Shown in pieces: positions 32,135-41,619 of a stretch of DNA of 64,000 nt. The stretch is from Chelydra serpentina. Its lineage: Eukaryota; Chordata; Testudines; Chelydridae. The notes under the pieces were generated by a model, which was given only the letters and a program-made list of their open reading frames with translations, was not told the DNA's origin and did no database searches. Numbering within the stretch: the stretch's first letter is position 1; the number at the start of each line of letters is the position of its first letter. The stretch is taken from the NCBI GenBank assembly GCA_037349315.1, contig JBAIAC010000154.1, positions 992,001-1,056,000 on the forward strand, read 5' to 3'. A program made the translations under genes and the position numbers.

Positions 32135-32671
32135 TGGTGCATGGCTTCTGGGGCACCTCGTAATGGCCACTATCAGAAAAAAAGATACAGAGCTTCAGTC
32201 TAGCCCAGTGTGGTTTTTCTTATGGTTTAAATTACACTCCCAGGCACTGATAATAGAGTTAAGAGCTGATAGGTCCGTGTTCCAGTCCCCTGGCAAATTA
32301 CCCCTCCCTCTGGGACCGGGGCAGGTCTGGCTCTCACACCAAATGGCTTCTTGTGGCTGCCAGAATCTGTGGGCGGCTCATTCAGTTTACGCCGAGGGTG
32401 GAGTCCTGCTTTGTGCAGCGTGTCTGAGACTGAAAATCCTAAACCACCCTTTGAAATAACGAATGCAGCAGGACGTGTTATGGTCCCTGCCCCAAACCAG
32501 ACAGATCAATGGAGAGCGGAGTCCAGGGTAATACTTCACAGGGCTGAGTAAGGCCGGCAAGAATTCATCTGGCCCTCCTGGGCCTCTCGCAATGACGTCC
32601 TTCTTGTGTGCCAGGACTGACAGAAACATCCCAGACAGAGAAGCAGCAGCCCAAAAAGGTCCCCTGTAGGT

Positions 32672-32744
32672 GCTGAAGTAGCTCAGTCAGGCGAGCATTA
32701 GACTGAGGATCTATAGGTCTTTAGTTCACCCCCAGGCTTTAGCC
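32672..32744 (+). pseudogene. Phe-type tRNA body with GAG anticodon, degenerate
   Basis: It is 73 nt and aligns to Phe at 45717. The anticodon loop CT-GAG-GA gives GAG (a Leu anticodon), from an A-to-G change. The D region reads AGCTCAGTCAGGCGAGC, and the T arm (TTTAG-TTCACCC-CCAGG) no longer pairs well. Probably a pseudogene. Confidence 0.65.
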
Positions 32745-33054
32745 TGCTCTGTGGGCGCAGGGCTGGGCTGTTTTCTGGAAGCGCAGCAGTGGCTTTACCT
32801 GCCACGAGTCCCTTATTTCACACTCCCCAGCAGGGAAAAGCAGCGTGGGCTTGTGTGCCCAGTGGGCCCATGTGAGCTTTCTGTCTTCTCTTGCTCTTTC
32901 TCAGCGAGGGGAAGGAGAGAAGCTCCACTTCAAGCTGGCGTCACAAGGGCGAGGTAAGGATGACTTCCTGAGCGCCGGCTCCAGACCTTTGCTCTACCAG
33001 CCGACCCATCGAAGAGCTGCCACCACTTTCTCCAGCGTCGCCACCCGGAATGAG

Positions 33055-34405
33055 AGGTGAGCTCTCTGAGAGAGACGCTGTGTGCATTACCCCACGTGGC
33101 CACCCGGTGTCACTGTTGCTCTCTGAGAGAGATGCTGTGTGCGTTACCCCACGTGGCCACCCGGTGTCACTGTTGCTCTCTGAGAGAGGTGCTGTGTGCA
33201 TTACCCCACGTGGCCACACGGTGTCACTGTTGCTCTCTGAGTGAGACGCTGTGTGCATTACCCCACGTGGCCACCCGGTGTCACTGTTGCTCTCTGAGAG
33301 ATGCTGTGTGCATTACCCCACGTGTCCACCTGGTGTCACTGTTGCTCTCTGAGAGAGATGCTGTGTGCATTACCCCACGTGGCCACCCGGTGTCACTGTT
33401 GCTCTCTGAGAGAGACGCTGTGTGCATTACCCCACGTGTCCACCTGGTGTCACTGTTGCTCTCTGAGAGAGACGCTGTGTGCGTTACCCCACGTAGCCAC
33501 CCGGTGTCACTGTTGCTCTCTGAGAGAGATGCTGTGTGCATTACCCCACGTGGCCACCCGGTGTCACTGTTGCTCTCTGAGAGAGACGCTGTGTGCATTA
33601 CCCCACGTGGCCACCCGGTGTCACTGTTGCTCTCTGAGAGAGATGCTTTGTGCATTACCCCACGTGGCCACCCAGTGTCACTGTTGCTCTCTGAGAGAGA
33701 CGCTGTGTGCGTTACCCCACGTGGCCACCCGGTGTCACTGTTGCTCTCTCAGAGAGATGCTGTGTGCGTTACCCCACGTGGCCACCCAGTGTCACTGTTG
33801 CTCTCTGAGAGGTGCTGTGTGCATTACCCCACGTGGCCACCCGGTGTCACTGTTGCTCTCTGAGAGACACGCTGTGTGCATTACCCCACGTGGCCACCCG
33901 GTGTCACTGTCGCTCTCTGAGAGAGACGCTGTGTGCATTACCCTACGTGGCCACCCAGTGTCACTGTTGCTCTCTGAGAGACACGCTGTGTGCATTACCC
34001 CACGTGGCCACCCGGTGTCACTGTCGCTCTCTGAGAGAGACGCTGTGTGCATTACCCTACGTGGCCACCCAGTGTCACTGTCGCTCTCTGAGAGAGACGC
34101 TGTGTGCATTACCCCACGTGGCCACCCGGTGTCACTGTCGCTCTCTGAGAGAGATGCTGTGTGCGTTACCCCACGTGGCCACCCGGTGTCGCTGTCGCTC
34201 TCTGAGAGAGACGCTGTGTGCATTACCCCACGTGGCCACCCGGTGTCACTGTTGCTCTCTGAGAGAGATGCTGTGTGCATTACCCCACGTGGCCACCTGG
34301 TGTCACTGTTGCTCTCTGAGAGAGATGCTGTGTGCATTACCCCACGTGGCCACCCGGTGTCACTGTTGCTCTCTCAGAGAGACGCTGTGTGCATTACCCC
34401 CCATG
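33055..34405 (+). repeat. 57-bp minisatellite, about 24 copies
   Basis: The unit runs 'gagagagacgctgtgtgcat', then 'taccccacgtggccacccgg', then 'tgtcactgttgctctct'. A few units have lost 2-6 bp of the GA run. As 57 is divisible by three, several frames stay open for hundreds of codons with a 19-residue repeat. I see no signal peptide or gene context, so these are not treated as genes. Most units contain the palindrome CACGTG. A few carry CACGTA or TACGTG instead. Confidence 0.95.
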
Positions 34406-35225
34406 GAGAGCGTGGGGGCGATAGGACAGGCTGTGGAGAGGAGCTGAGATGGGGCGGGGTCAGCTGGCCTGTGGCGTCAGGTGAAACAGTGAGGAAATGG
34501 GGCACACATGGAATTGGCTGCCTGAGTCTGCAGAGAGCCTGAACCCGTTGCTCCCTGGGGCCTGCCCCGCCCTGGATGAGAGACCCCCAGCCCCAGCCCC
34601 TTGCAGATACGCACGATGCCCTCGGGGTGGCCGGTCCGAGGAAGCAATGGACCTGGCGCTGTGCAGCAGACCTGGCCGCGTGCCTCAGTTTCCCCTCTGT
34701 GTTACTCAAGCGCCATGTGGGGGGGGAGCGATGGGTTTCTGACCCGTCTGGTCGCCCAGGCTCTGGTCTACGCCACGTTCCCGCTGACTCAGGACCCAGC
34801 CCCACTGGCTGAGAGTAGCTGGTGATGGTGGAGTCAGGCTGCAGAGCCTTGGGGGGGGGGCGCGTGTGAGGCTTCCCTGAGTGTCCCTCCTGCGGGCGGC
34901 ACCGTGGGCCTGCCCTCGGGGCTGGCTCCGCCCCCTGAGCCCTGTGGGAGGAGCCAGGCTCCCTTCTGCCCCTGGGGCGTAGTCGTGGACTCTGCGATGC
35001 AGCTCACTCGTCCCTGGAATGGAGCCCCCCTCCCCCGGGTGCTGTGCCCGACCCTTCACCTCTCAGATAGGGAGGTTGGGGGGACACGCCCCCGGCTGGT
35101 GGGCAAAGGAGAGGAAGGGGAGATCATTAGCCCATGTGGGCTGCACATGGGGGGGGAAACGAACCCTTCCTGACCCCCACGACAGGTGGCCCTGAAGCAT
35201 GAGAGTGGAGGGGAGCCCGGCAGCG
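34406..35225. other. GC-rich spacer
   Basis: No tRNA or coding domain is seen. A poly-G run lies near 34851-34860. It is single copy in the window. Confidence 0.4.
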
Positions 35226-35480
35226 CCAGACAGCTCTAGGAGGGGAGTGGGGGCTGGTGGGTTAGAGCAGGGGGGGTTTGGGAGCCAGGACTCCTGGGTT
35301 CTCTCCTGGCTCTGGAAGGGGAGTGGGGGCTGGTGGGTTAGAGCAGGGAGGGCTGGGAGGCAGGACTCCTGGGTTCTCTCCTGGCTCTGGAAGGGGAGTG
35401 GGGGCTGGTGGGTTAGAGCAGGGAGGGCTGGGAGGCAGGACTCCTGGGTTCTCTTCCCGGCTCTAGGAGGGAAGTGGGGG
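35226..35480 (+). repeat. 75-bp tandem repeat, about 3.3 copies
   Basis: The unit contains 'aggggagtgggggctggtgg', 'gttagagcagggagggctgg' and 'caggactcctgggttctctc'. The 25-residue open-frame repeat is a by-product of the 75-bp period. Confidence 0.9.
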
Positions 35481-35637
35481 CTGTCCAGCGAGGTGCTCCC
35501 CTTTTTCCCACTGGGATAACCCCAACCCCTGCAGGACAGAGGGTGGGGAAATGAGCTGAGAAAGTGTGCGGGAGAAAGCTGTTGTTTCCTGCCCTCTTTT
35601 TCTTCGCTAGTTTCTAGTCCCCAAAAATCTTGCTCTT

Positions 35638-35710
35638 TCCTGGCGAGCTCAGTTGGTCGAGCATCAGAATTTTAATCTGAGGGTCCAGTGTTCAAGTCCC
35701 TGGTGAAGTG
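35638..35710 (+). pseudogene. tRNA-Lys (TTT) with broken acceptor
   Basis: The anticodon arm TCAGA-ATTTTAA-TCTGA is intact and D region AGCTCAGTTGGTCGAGC is good. T stem CAGTG/CCCTG has a mismatch. The acceptor strands TCCTGGC and GTGAAGT hardly pair, so 3' maturation and charging are unlikely. Confidence 0.65.
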
Positions 35711-36070
35711 TGGGGAAGATCATTTCCCCCTGTGGTGTCCCCTGAGAGCGTCAGGAGTCAGCTCTTCAGTACCCTCCTTGATGTTACTCGTTTCTTTTCA
35801 GGACTTGGGCTTTCCTAGGAAGGGCCATTTACTGCCTGGGACTGAAGGGCATCGTCCCAAGTGCCATTTACTGCCTGGGACGTCCTCACACGCCCCCTGG
35901 CCTCACAGTCTGGAGGAAGAAAGGCTTCTGGGGCTACAGCAAACCGCTGCCTGCCGACTTGTTGAGCAAATGCAGGGCTGGTCAGAGAGGCCTTGAGCAA
36001 AGAAGGCAAATTAGTCTCCGCCCAGGCGCTTCTACACCGGAAGTCAAAAGGACACAGCCTGCTTTCCACT

Positions 36071-36112
36071 GGTCCCACGGTGTAAGGGCAGCACTCAGGG
36101 CTCTGAATCTGT
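36071..36112 (+). pseudogene. 5' half of tRNA-Gln (CTG)
   Basis: GGTCCCACGGTGTAA, then GCACTCAGGG and loop CT-CTG-AA, match the 5' half of a Gln gene. After 'AATCTGTTCC' the match stops and no T arm follows. The flanks resemble those of the Gln relic at 24839 in inverse orientation. Confidence 0.6.
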
Positions 36113-37490
36113 TCCAAGGCTTCATCTTGCTCTCTCCAATGACGTGGGAGCCTGTCTTTTACCTGCTCGCTGTTGTGACTTGCGCGCCAGAGGGGACGTT
36201 TGACCCAGAAGGCTGGTCATGCCTGGAGTCCTGTAGGTAGGGGGGCGAGCTCCATTTCCTCTGAGTCCTGAAGCTGGGCTGCAGCCTGGCCTAGGAGACA
36301 GCCCGATGGGTTGAGCTACTGCCCAACCTTCTGCTGATGAACCTCAGCCCCCACCCGGGCAGGGTTTGATGCATCACTTAAATGCCAGGACACTGAGGGA
36401 TTTCAGCTCCCTTTGTCCAGAGGGAACCTTCACCCCACTCCCAGCCAGATTCTTGTCCATGGGATCACTGTAGTGGCCTAAAAGCAACTCCACGGACACA
36501 TTCCCTGCTCTGAGGCCAATCCTGCTGTCCTGGAGGCTGCTGGTTCTTTGGGGTCACTTTCCGGCAGATCCAGATTCTATGTGTGGGGCAGAGAGAGTCG
36601 TGCCCTGGACTCAGGGTGCAGAGATACACTCAGCCTCTCCCCTGCATTGGGGGGGTGCTGCCACCCCCTGCTGGCAGGTAATGGTGGGGGGGCTGTGAGC
36701 AGCTCAACTCCTGATGGTAGAAGTGGGGTGGGGAGCTCCAGCTGTTTCTAGGATCTGCTATTTCCACCTGCCTGTAAAGTCCAGCTTTCCCCAGCACATT
36801 CACTGCGGTGCAATTGGGTCCCTGTGTCTATGGCTGAACAGCAAAGATTCGCTCCCGGTTTCCCGTCTCTCTGCAGCATGATTAGCCTGTGTCGGTGGTG
36901 AATGAGGTGGATCTAGCTGTAGATTGTTATTCATTCCCCACCTTGACAGTTCACACAGTCCCTGTCCCGTGCAGATCTCCAGCACCGCACTTTTCCCGGT
37001 AGCAGTGGTTGAGTTTTCCCCGAGGCCCTGAGATTTTCAGGGTCCTTTTTTCCCTCCACCTGGAGTGAACTCAGCTTTTCCCCCATCCCAGACACTCCAT
37101 GAAATAACAGCAGCAGCACTAAGGAGAAGGGGAGGGAACATCTCACTGGCAGGGCTGGATGGGCCCAGGGCCCCCTGCTCGTCCATTGGTTCCATTGCAG
37201 AAGAGGACGGGTCCAGGGAATTTGCCCCCCTGCTTTGCGCAAGGGACAGAGACAGATCTCGCTGTTCCTGGGTCTGTGCAGAGAAAATTGTGCTTCTGTC
37301 TGAAAGAGAGGCGGGAAATGGCCCCATGGTGGGACAATATCCTCAGGATTAAGAGCAAAGGACTCAGGCTGAGAACCGATTTAACTCCACTCATCTGGGA
37401 TTTAACAAATTGTCTTCCATGGAGACACTGGGACCTTGTGACATTGATCCAGACTCGGGGGGGTTGGGCTGATTTAACTCCCTGGCCGGC
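36113..37490. other. Gene-free spacer
   Basis: No tRNA, element end or coding domain is seen. Parts (36780-37250) faintly resemble the Ser-block spacer (27030-27540). Confidence 0.35.
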
Positions 37491-37590
37491 CACCGCCTCA
37501 GCCACCTCTTGCCCCATGGCCTAGGCTCCTGGCCCTCTGCTGATTGCTCCTTGCTGGATTGCCCAGAGCAAAAAGGAAGACGTGCAGGTC

Positions 37591-37662
37591 TAGCACACGA
37601 TGGTTTTGATCCATCAGCCACTGGGTTTTGGGCCCAGCCCACTTCTGCTGCGCTCCCCTGCT
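37591..37662 (-). pseudogene. Initiator-Met tRNA body with CAA anticodon
   Basis: It is 72 nt. The body has the initiator-type stem CTGGG/CCCAG and T loop ATCAAAA. The loop CC-CAA-AA gives anticodon CAA (a Leu anticodon). Acceptor AGCAGGG/GTGTGCT has two mismatches. It lies head to head with Asn at 37778, and the same pair recurs inverted at 52170/52368. Confidence 0.7.
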
Positions 37663-37777
37663 GGGTCTTCAGCCCCAGCTCCAGCGTCCGGCCTAGCACC
37701 TTGTGAGCTCCAGCGCTGGCAGGGAGATGCGCCGGCTGCTCGGAGCAGCCTTGGTAACAGCAGATTTGATTCTGTGT

Positions 37778-37851
37778 GTCTCTGTGGCGCAATGGGTCAG
37801 CGCGTTCGGCTGTTAACCGAAAGGCTGGTGGTTCGAGCCCACCCACGGATG
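37778..37851 (+). tRNA. tRNA-Asn (anticodon GTT)
   Basis: It is 74 nt with anticodon stem TTCGG/CCGAA and loop CT-GTT-AA. T arm GGTGG-TTCGAGC-CCACC is perfect. Acceptor GTCTCTG/CACGGAT has one mismatch and two wobbles. It decodes AAC/AAU. The divergent neighbour is the initiator-Met-type copy 115 bp away. Confidence 0.85.
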
Positions 37852-38029
37852 GTAATAACCTGATGTTGCTTCTGAAGTGACTGTTTTGCTGCCTCAAAGA
37901 CACCTCCCAGCAGCTGGTTTGCCAGGGCCCCTGCCCAGCCCCCTGCACCGCTCCCTGCCAGGGCCAGAGCTCGCAAGGCACCAGCCTGGAGCCAGGGCCG
38001 CTGGGTGCTGCTTACGAAAAGCCAGCAGA

Positions 38030-38461
38030 GGGACACAGGGGAACTGTGCTGTGCCCATAACACAGAGGTGGATTAATCAAACCCTCTTCTGCGAGCACCG
38101 GGCCTCCCGCTTCCTACCCTGGGCCTGCAAGCGAGGGGGCGGCTTGCACAGCGCCAAGAGTCTCACCTGTGAAGCAGGAGGCGGCTGACGCCCGCAGCCT
38201 GCTGGGGAGCTCCCAGAAGTGATTAAGGGACAGAGACTCCTAAGTGCCCAGAGTAACGAGGGTTTGGGGTTCACGAGGCCGGTAAGGGGGTCGCGATGTC
38301 GGCCTTGTAACCCTGGGTGTCAGGTCACTGTGCAGCTTTGATCTAGAGCTCTGATCCCAATGACCGACCAGCAGCCCACAGCCTCCCCCTGGGTCTGCCC
38401 CACCTGGTTACTCCTCACAGGCTGACCTGACCCCGCTTCCAGCCCCGGATTCGCCCCCTAA
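38030..38461 (+). repeat. Segmental duplication D6, copy B
   Basis: Copy of 8640-9060. It ends at the target site of the LTR element. The continuation of the ancestral sequence resumes at 39983. Confidence 0.8.
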
Positions 38462-39982
38462 TGTAACCATTCTGCCAGTCAGAGTCGGCAGCAACAAGGG
38501 CCGGGTTCCGTATCTAGGGGTTCCATTCCAATAACACAATGCAAAAACCGGCTCGAGCCCCCACCCAGTGACCTGGGACAAATATATATCACCCCCCCTG
38601 GGCGCCTCTAAGAGGCAGTACTTCCCCTCTCGCAAGCACAGAGTCTGAGTGTAGAAAAACGTTTTAATGACAGAGAGAAACAATGCGGCCTTTTGCTGGG
38701 GAAACACCACATCTAGGATTTGTAAACCAAACTGTGAGCAATGACCCACCCCAGCAAATTGGCCATGTCCTTTCCCTTTGGTTCTTGAGTCCATCAACCC
38801 CAAAAATCACCCAAAGTCCCAAAAGTCCAACAACCCAAAAGTCCAGACCCAGAGTTCAAAAGTTCATCTGCAGAGTGTTACACCCCCTCCAGTCTGGGTA
38901 GAAATGGGGAGGGGAGAGGTAAGGGGCACCTTACGTGGCTCGAAGCTGACTGCCCCGTCCCTTCATGGTGCTTCGCTCGGCTCTGCTCTGCTCCGCCAGC
39001 CATCCCACGAGTCACTCCGTTCAGCCGTCCCGCAAGCCGCTCCGCCAGCAGCTCCGCTCCGTCAGCAAGCCGCTCCGGCTGTCCCGCCAACCGCTCCGTT
39101 CCACCAGCAGCTCCGCTCCGTCAGCTGTCCTGCAAGCCGCTCTGGCTGTCCCGCCAACTGCTCCGCTCCGCCAGCAGCTCCGCTCCGTCAGCCGGCCTGC
39201 AAGCCGCTCCGGCTGTCCCGCCAACTGTCCCGCTCCGCCAGCAGCTCCGCTCCGTCAGCCGGCCTGCAAGCCGCTCCGGCTGTCCCGCCAACTGCTCCGC
39301 TCCGCCAGCAGCTCCGCTCCGTCAGCCGTCCTGCAAGCCGCTCCGGCTGTCCCGCCAACTGCTCCACTCCACCAGCAGCTCCGCCCCACCAGTCGCTCAG
39401 CAATAGATCTTCTGGCTCCCCCACTACTTAACACAGTGCTCAGTGATTTCAGCTCATAACAATTTCAGCTTGTAGTTAGGGGAGCCTTCGTGCTCATTTG
39501 CACACTTAGTCCAGAGTAATTCCAACTCAGCAGCCTGTGAATAGACTCCTAAGGAACTCAAAATTAGCTCTGATATTCCACAGTGGAGAGAGAGAGAAGG
39601 AGGTGCAATTAACATTTAGGGCCCTCAGAAGAGGCCCATGCCACCAGATACAAATACCTGTCCCCAACCTCTCTCAATTCACTGGGTTTTGGAATCCATG
39701 TCCCTCGCCTAGCAAGTGCTGCTTAGCTAAGGGCGAATCCCTTCCTCATAACAAAAGCCCACTGTCCTTGATTCACATAATCAGGGTAACAACACTTTAG
39801 TCTTCCTGCCCCAATAACAGAGAAACTGGGGCTCCCACAGCAGTCAAGGTGACCATTTGGGCAAGCGGTCCATCATGCTTTGCAGGGTGGGTGTGTCCAT
39901 GCAAACAAGATTAGCCCCTGACATCCCTTTCCACAACTCACCACCAGATGTCAGGGTAGAGCTCATCCTGACTCTGCTTACA
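38462..39982. mobile_element. 1.5-kb LTR-like insertion with CTAA target duplication
   Basis: Begins TGTAACC and ends GCTTACA (TG..CA), flanked by CTAA (38458-38461 and 39983-39986). The inverted paralog near 22060 has the D6 and D7 sequences contiguous, giving the empty site. No internal coding region is seen, so this is best read as a solo LTR. It includes a 67-bp tandem array. The family is unknown, and orientation cannot be fixed without a polyadenylation site. Confidence 0.65.
39040..39400 (+). repeat. 67-bp tandem repeat, about 5-6 copies
   Basis: The unit contains 'cagctccgctccgtcagcc', 'ggcctgcaagccgctccgg' and 'ctgtcccgccaactg'. Starts at 39108, 39175, 39242, 39309 and 39376 are exactly 67 bp apart. 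It lies inside the LTR-like element and is CpG-rich. Confidence 0.92.
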
Positions 39983-40247
39983 CTAATCATCCCACTGCCA
40001 CTCAGAGCCACAGCCGTGGAGGTGCTGACGGAGGGAGGGGTGACTCTGGGATGGGGGTCTTCTCTCAAGATTGCTGCAGAAAGGTGGGGCTCAGCTCTGT
40101 CAGAGACCTGCCCAGTTGCCTCGGTGACAGGGGATGCCGCTGACATTTCTGTAAGGTGCATAAAGGGGATATTTGGCTTCCTAGCGAATGTGAGGAATGT
40201 GCATTTATGAGAGGGATTTTCCAACCCTTCAGTAGTTGTAACTCAAG

Positions 40248-40320
40248 GCCCCAGTTCCCTAATGGATAAAGCATTGGCTTCTGAAGACAGAGATTTTGGG
40301 TTCAAGTCCCATCTTGGCTG
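40248..40320 (+). pseudogene. Arg-type tRNA body with CTG anticodon
   Basis: It is 73 nt, the inverted paralog of Arg(CCT) at 21727. The loop TT-CTG-AA reads as a Gln anticodon. The anticodon stem TTGGC/GACAG has one mismatch, the D stem is altered, and the acceptor has two mismatches. Likely dead. Confidence 0.65.
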
Positions 40321-40534
40321 AAAAACTACTTTCGTTCTCTACGTTGCAAAGAAACCTTGGTCTTCTTTTCACCAAGGAAGCTGGGAGATGTTGGAACACA
40401 AAGTTCTGGGTCTTGGGAACAATCCCCCAGAAATCTCATCTTCCACTCGACGAATGCAGTCTAGACCCATCAGTAGCAAACAGTTAATACTAGTGTTTGT
40501 CTGAGAATAGAGTGAAGGTGAGTGTTTACTCAGA

Positions 40535-40625
40535 AACAGTATTTGGTCCTGCCATGAGGGCAGGGGGCTGGACTCGATGACCTCTCGAAGTTCCTTCCAG
40601 CCCTAGAATCTATGAATCTATGAAA
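40535..40625 (+). repeat. CR1 LINE 3' tail
   Basis: Contains 'gggctggactcgatgacc' and 'ttccagccctagaatc', followed by tandem ATCTATGA repeats, a CR1-type end. Confidence 0.7.
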
Positions 40626-41435
40626 CAGACAGAAGGAGCAAGGCCGTTCAGAAAGAGAATAGATCTGTCTGGAGACAAAGCAGATCCTGAGAATGAGCAA
40701 CACTGTGAAAAGAAGAGCTTCAAACGTGTGTTAGGTGTTAGTTAGGTCGGTCTGGCAAATTTAAAGAACATCCCAATGCCCGTAGCGTGATGCGGACACT
40801 GGCTGTTTCTGATCTTTTACTGAGAGCTCATTGAGAAATATTTTCCTTAACGATGTTATGGAATATCGGCTGGGCTACGAAGGCTCCATTCTTCCTGCTT
40901 TCGCCCTTCGAGACAACATGGCTACATGGCATGGGGCCAATGCCCCACTTCCAGTCAACTGCTAGAGAAGACAACAGCACCAGACACTCTGCCGGGAGCC
41001 GGGAGGGACGGGAAGCCGTGGGGCAGGTCAGAGCAGCGCTGGGTCCTAGAGAGAGCCCAATGCGCTGCCTGCAGCACAGTCTGGGGAGGGGATTGGCTGC
41101 TGGGGTCTCTGGGAAGGGGGGGGAGGAACTCACCTGTGAGTGTGACTCTCCCCCGGCGTGAGGGGACGCAGGCTGGGCGGCTCTGGCAGTGTCCTTTGTT
41201 GCCCCCCATAACGTCCATTCTTCTCCCCCTCCCCCACAGAGCACCCCCCTTTCCCCTCACCCCCACAGAGCACCCCTCTCTCCCCCCTCCCCTCCGGGGG
41301 GGCTGGGTTGGGTGAGGTGCTGGGGGCGGGGGGGCTGCGTGCTGGGGAAGTAAAAATGAAAGTCACTCAATTCCTCGGCAGCCAGCCCAAGCAACAGGGG
41401 CCGGCTGGAATTACCACCCCCAGCTGGCTGGGCTG
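40626..41435. other. Gene-free spacer
   Basis: No tRNA or coding domain is seen. It becomes C-rich near 41220-41300. Confidence 0.35.
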
Positions 41436-41487
41436 GGGACAGGGTGACCAGAGAGCATGTGTGAAAAACCAGGACAGGGGGTGGGTG

Positions 41488-41608
41488 GGGTGACCAGATG
41501 TCCCACTTGTATAGGGACAGTCCCAATTTTAGGGTTGTTTTTTTTATATAGGCTCCTATTACCCCCCCACCCCCTGTACTGATTTTCCACCCTTGCTGTC
41601 TGGTCACC
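41488..41608. mobile_element. MITE nested in an older copy of itself
   Basis: A GGTGACCAGATG..TCTGGTCACC copy lies inside a fragment of the same family (41441-41487 and 41609-41655). 'gtgggtgggg' is repeated on both sides. The paralog at 18391-18430 has only a remnant of the older copy. Confidence 0.6.
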
Positions 41609-41619
41609 GTGGGTGGGGG

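Noticed and set aside
33301..34542. 413-codon open frame and its overlapping partners on both strands
   Set aside because: They arise from a 57-bp tandem repeat divisible by three. There is no domain, promoter context or stable frame choice.
38778..39459. Open frames of 217 and 164 codons rich in Pro, Ser and Ala
   Set aside because: They are produced by the 67-bp CpG-rich tandem repeat inside an LTR-like element, in several frames at once.
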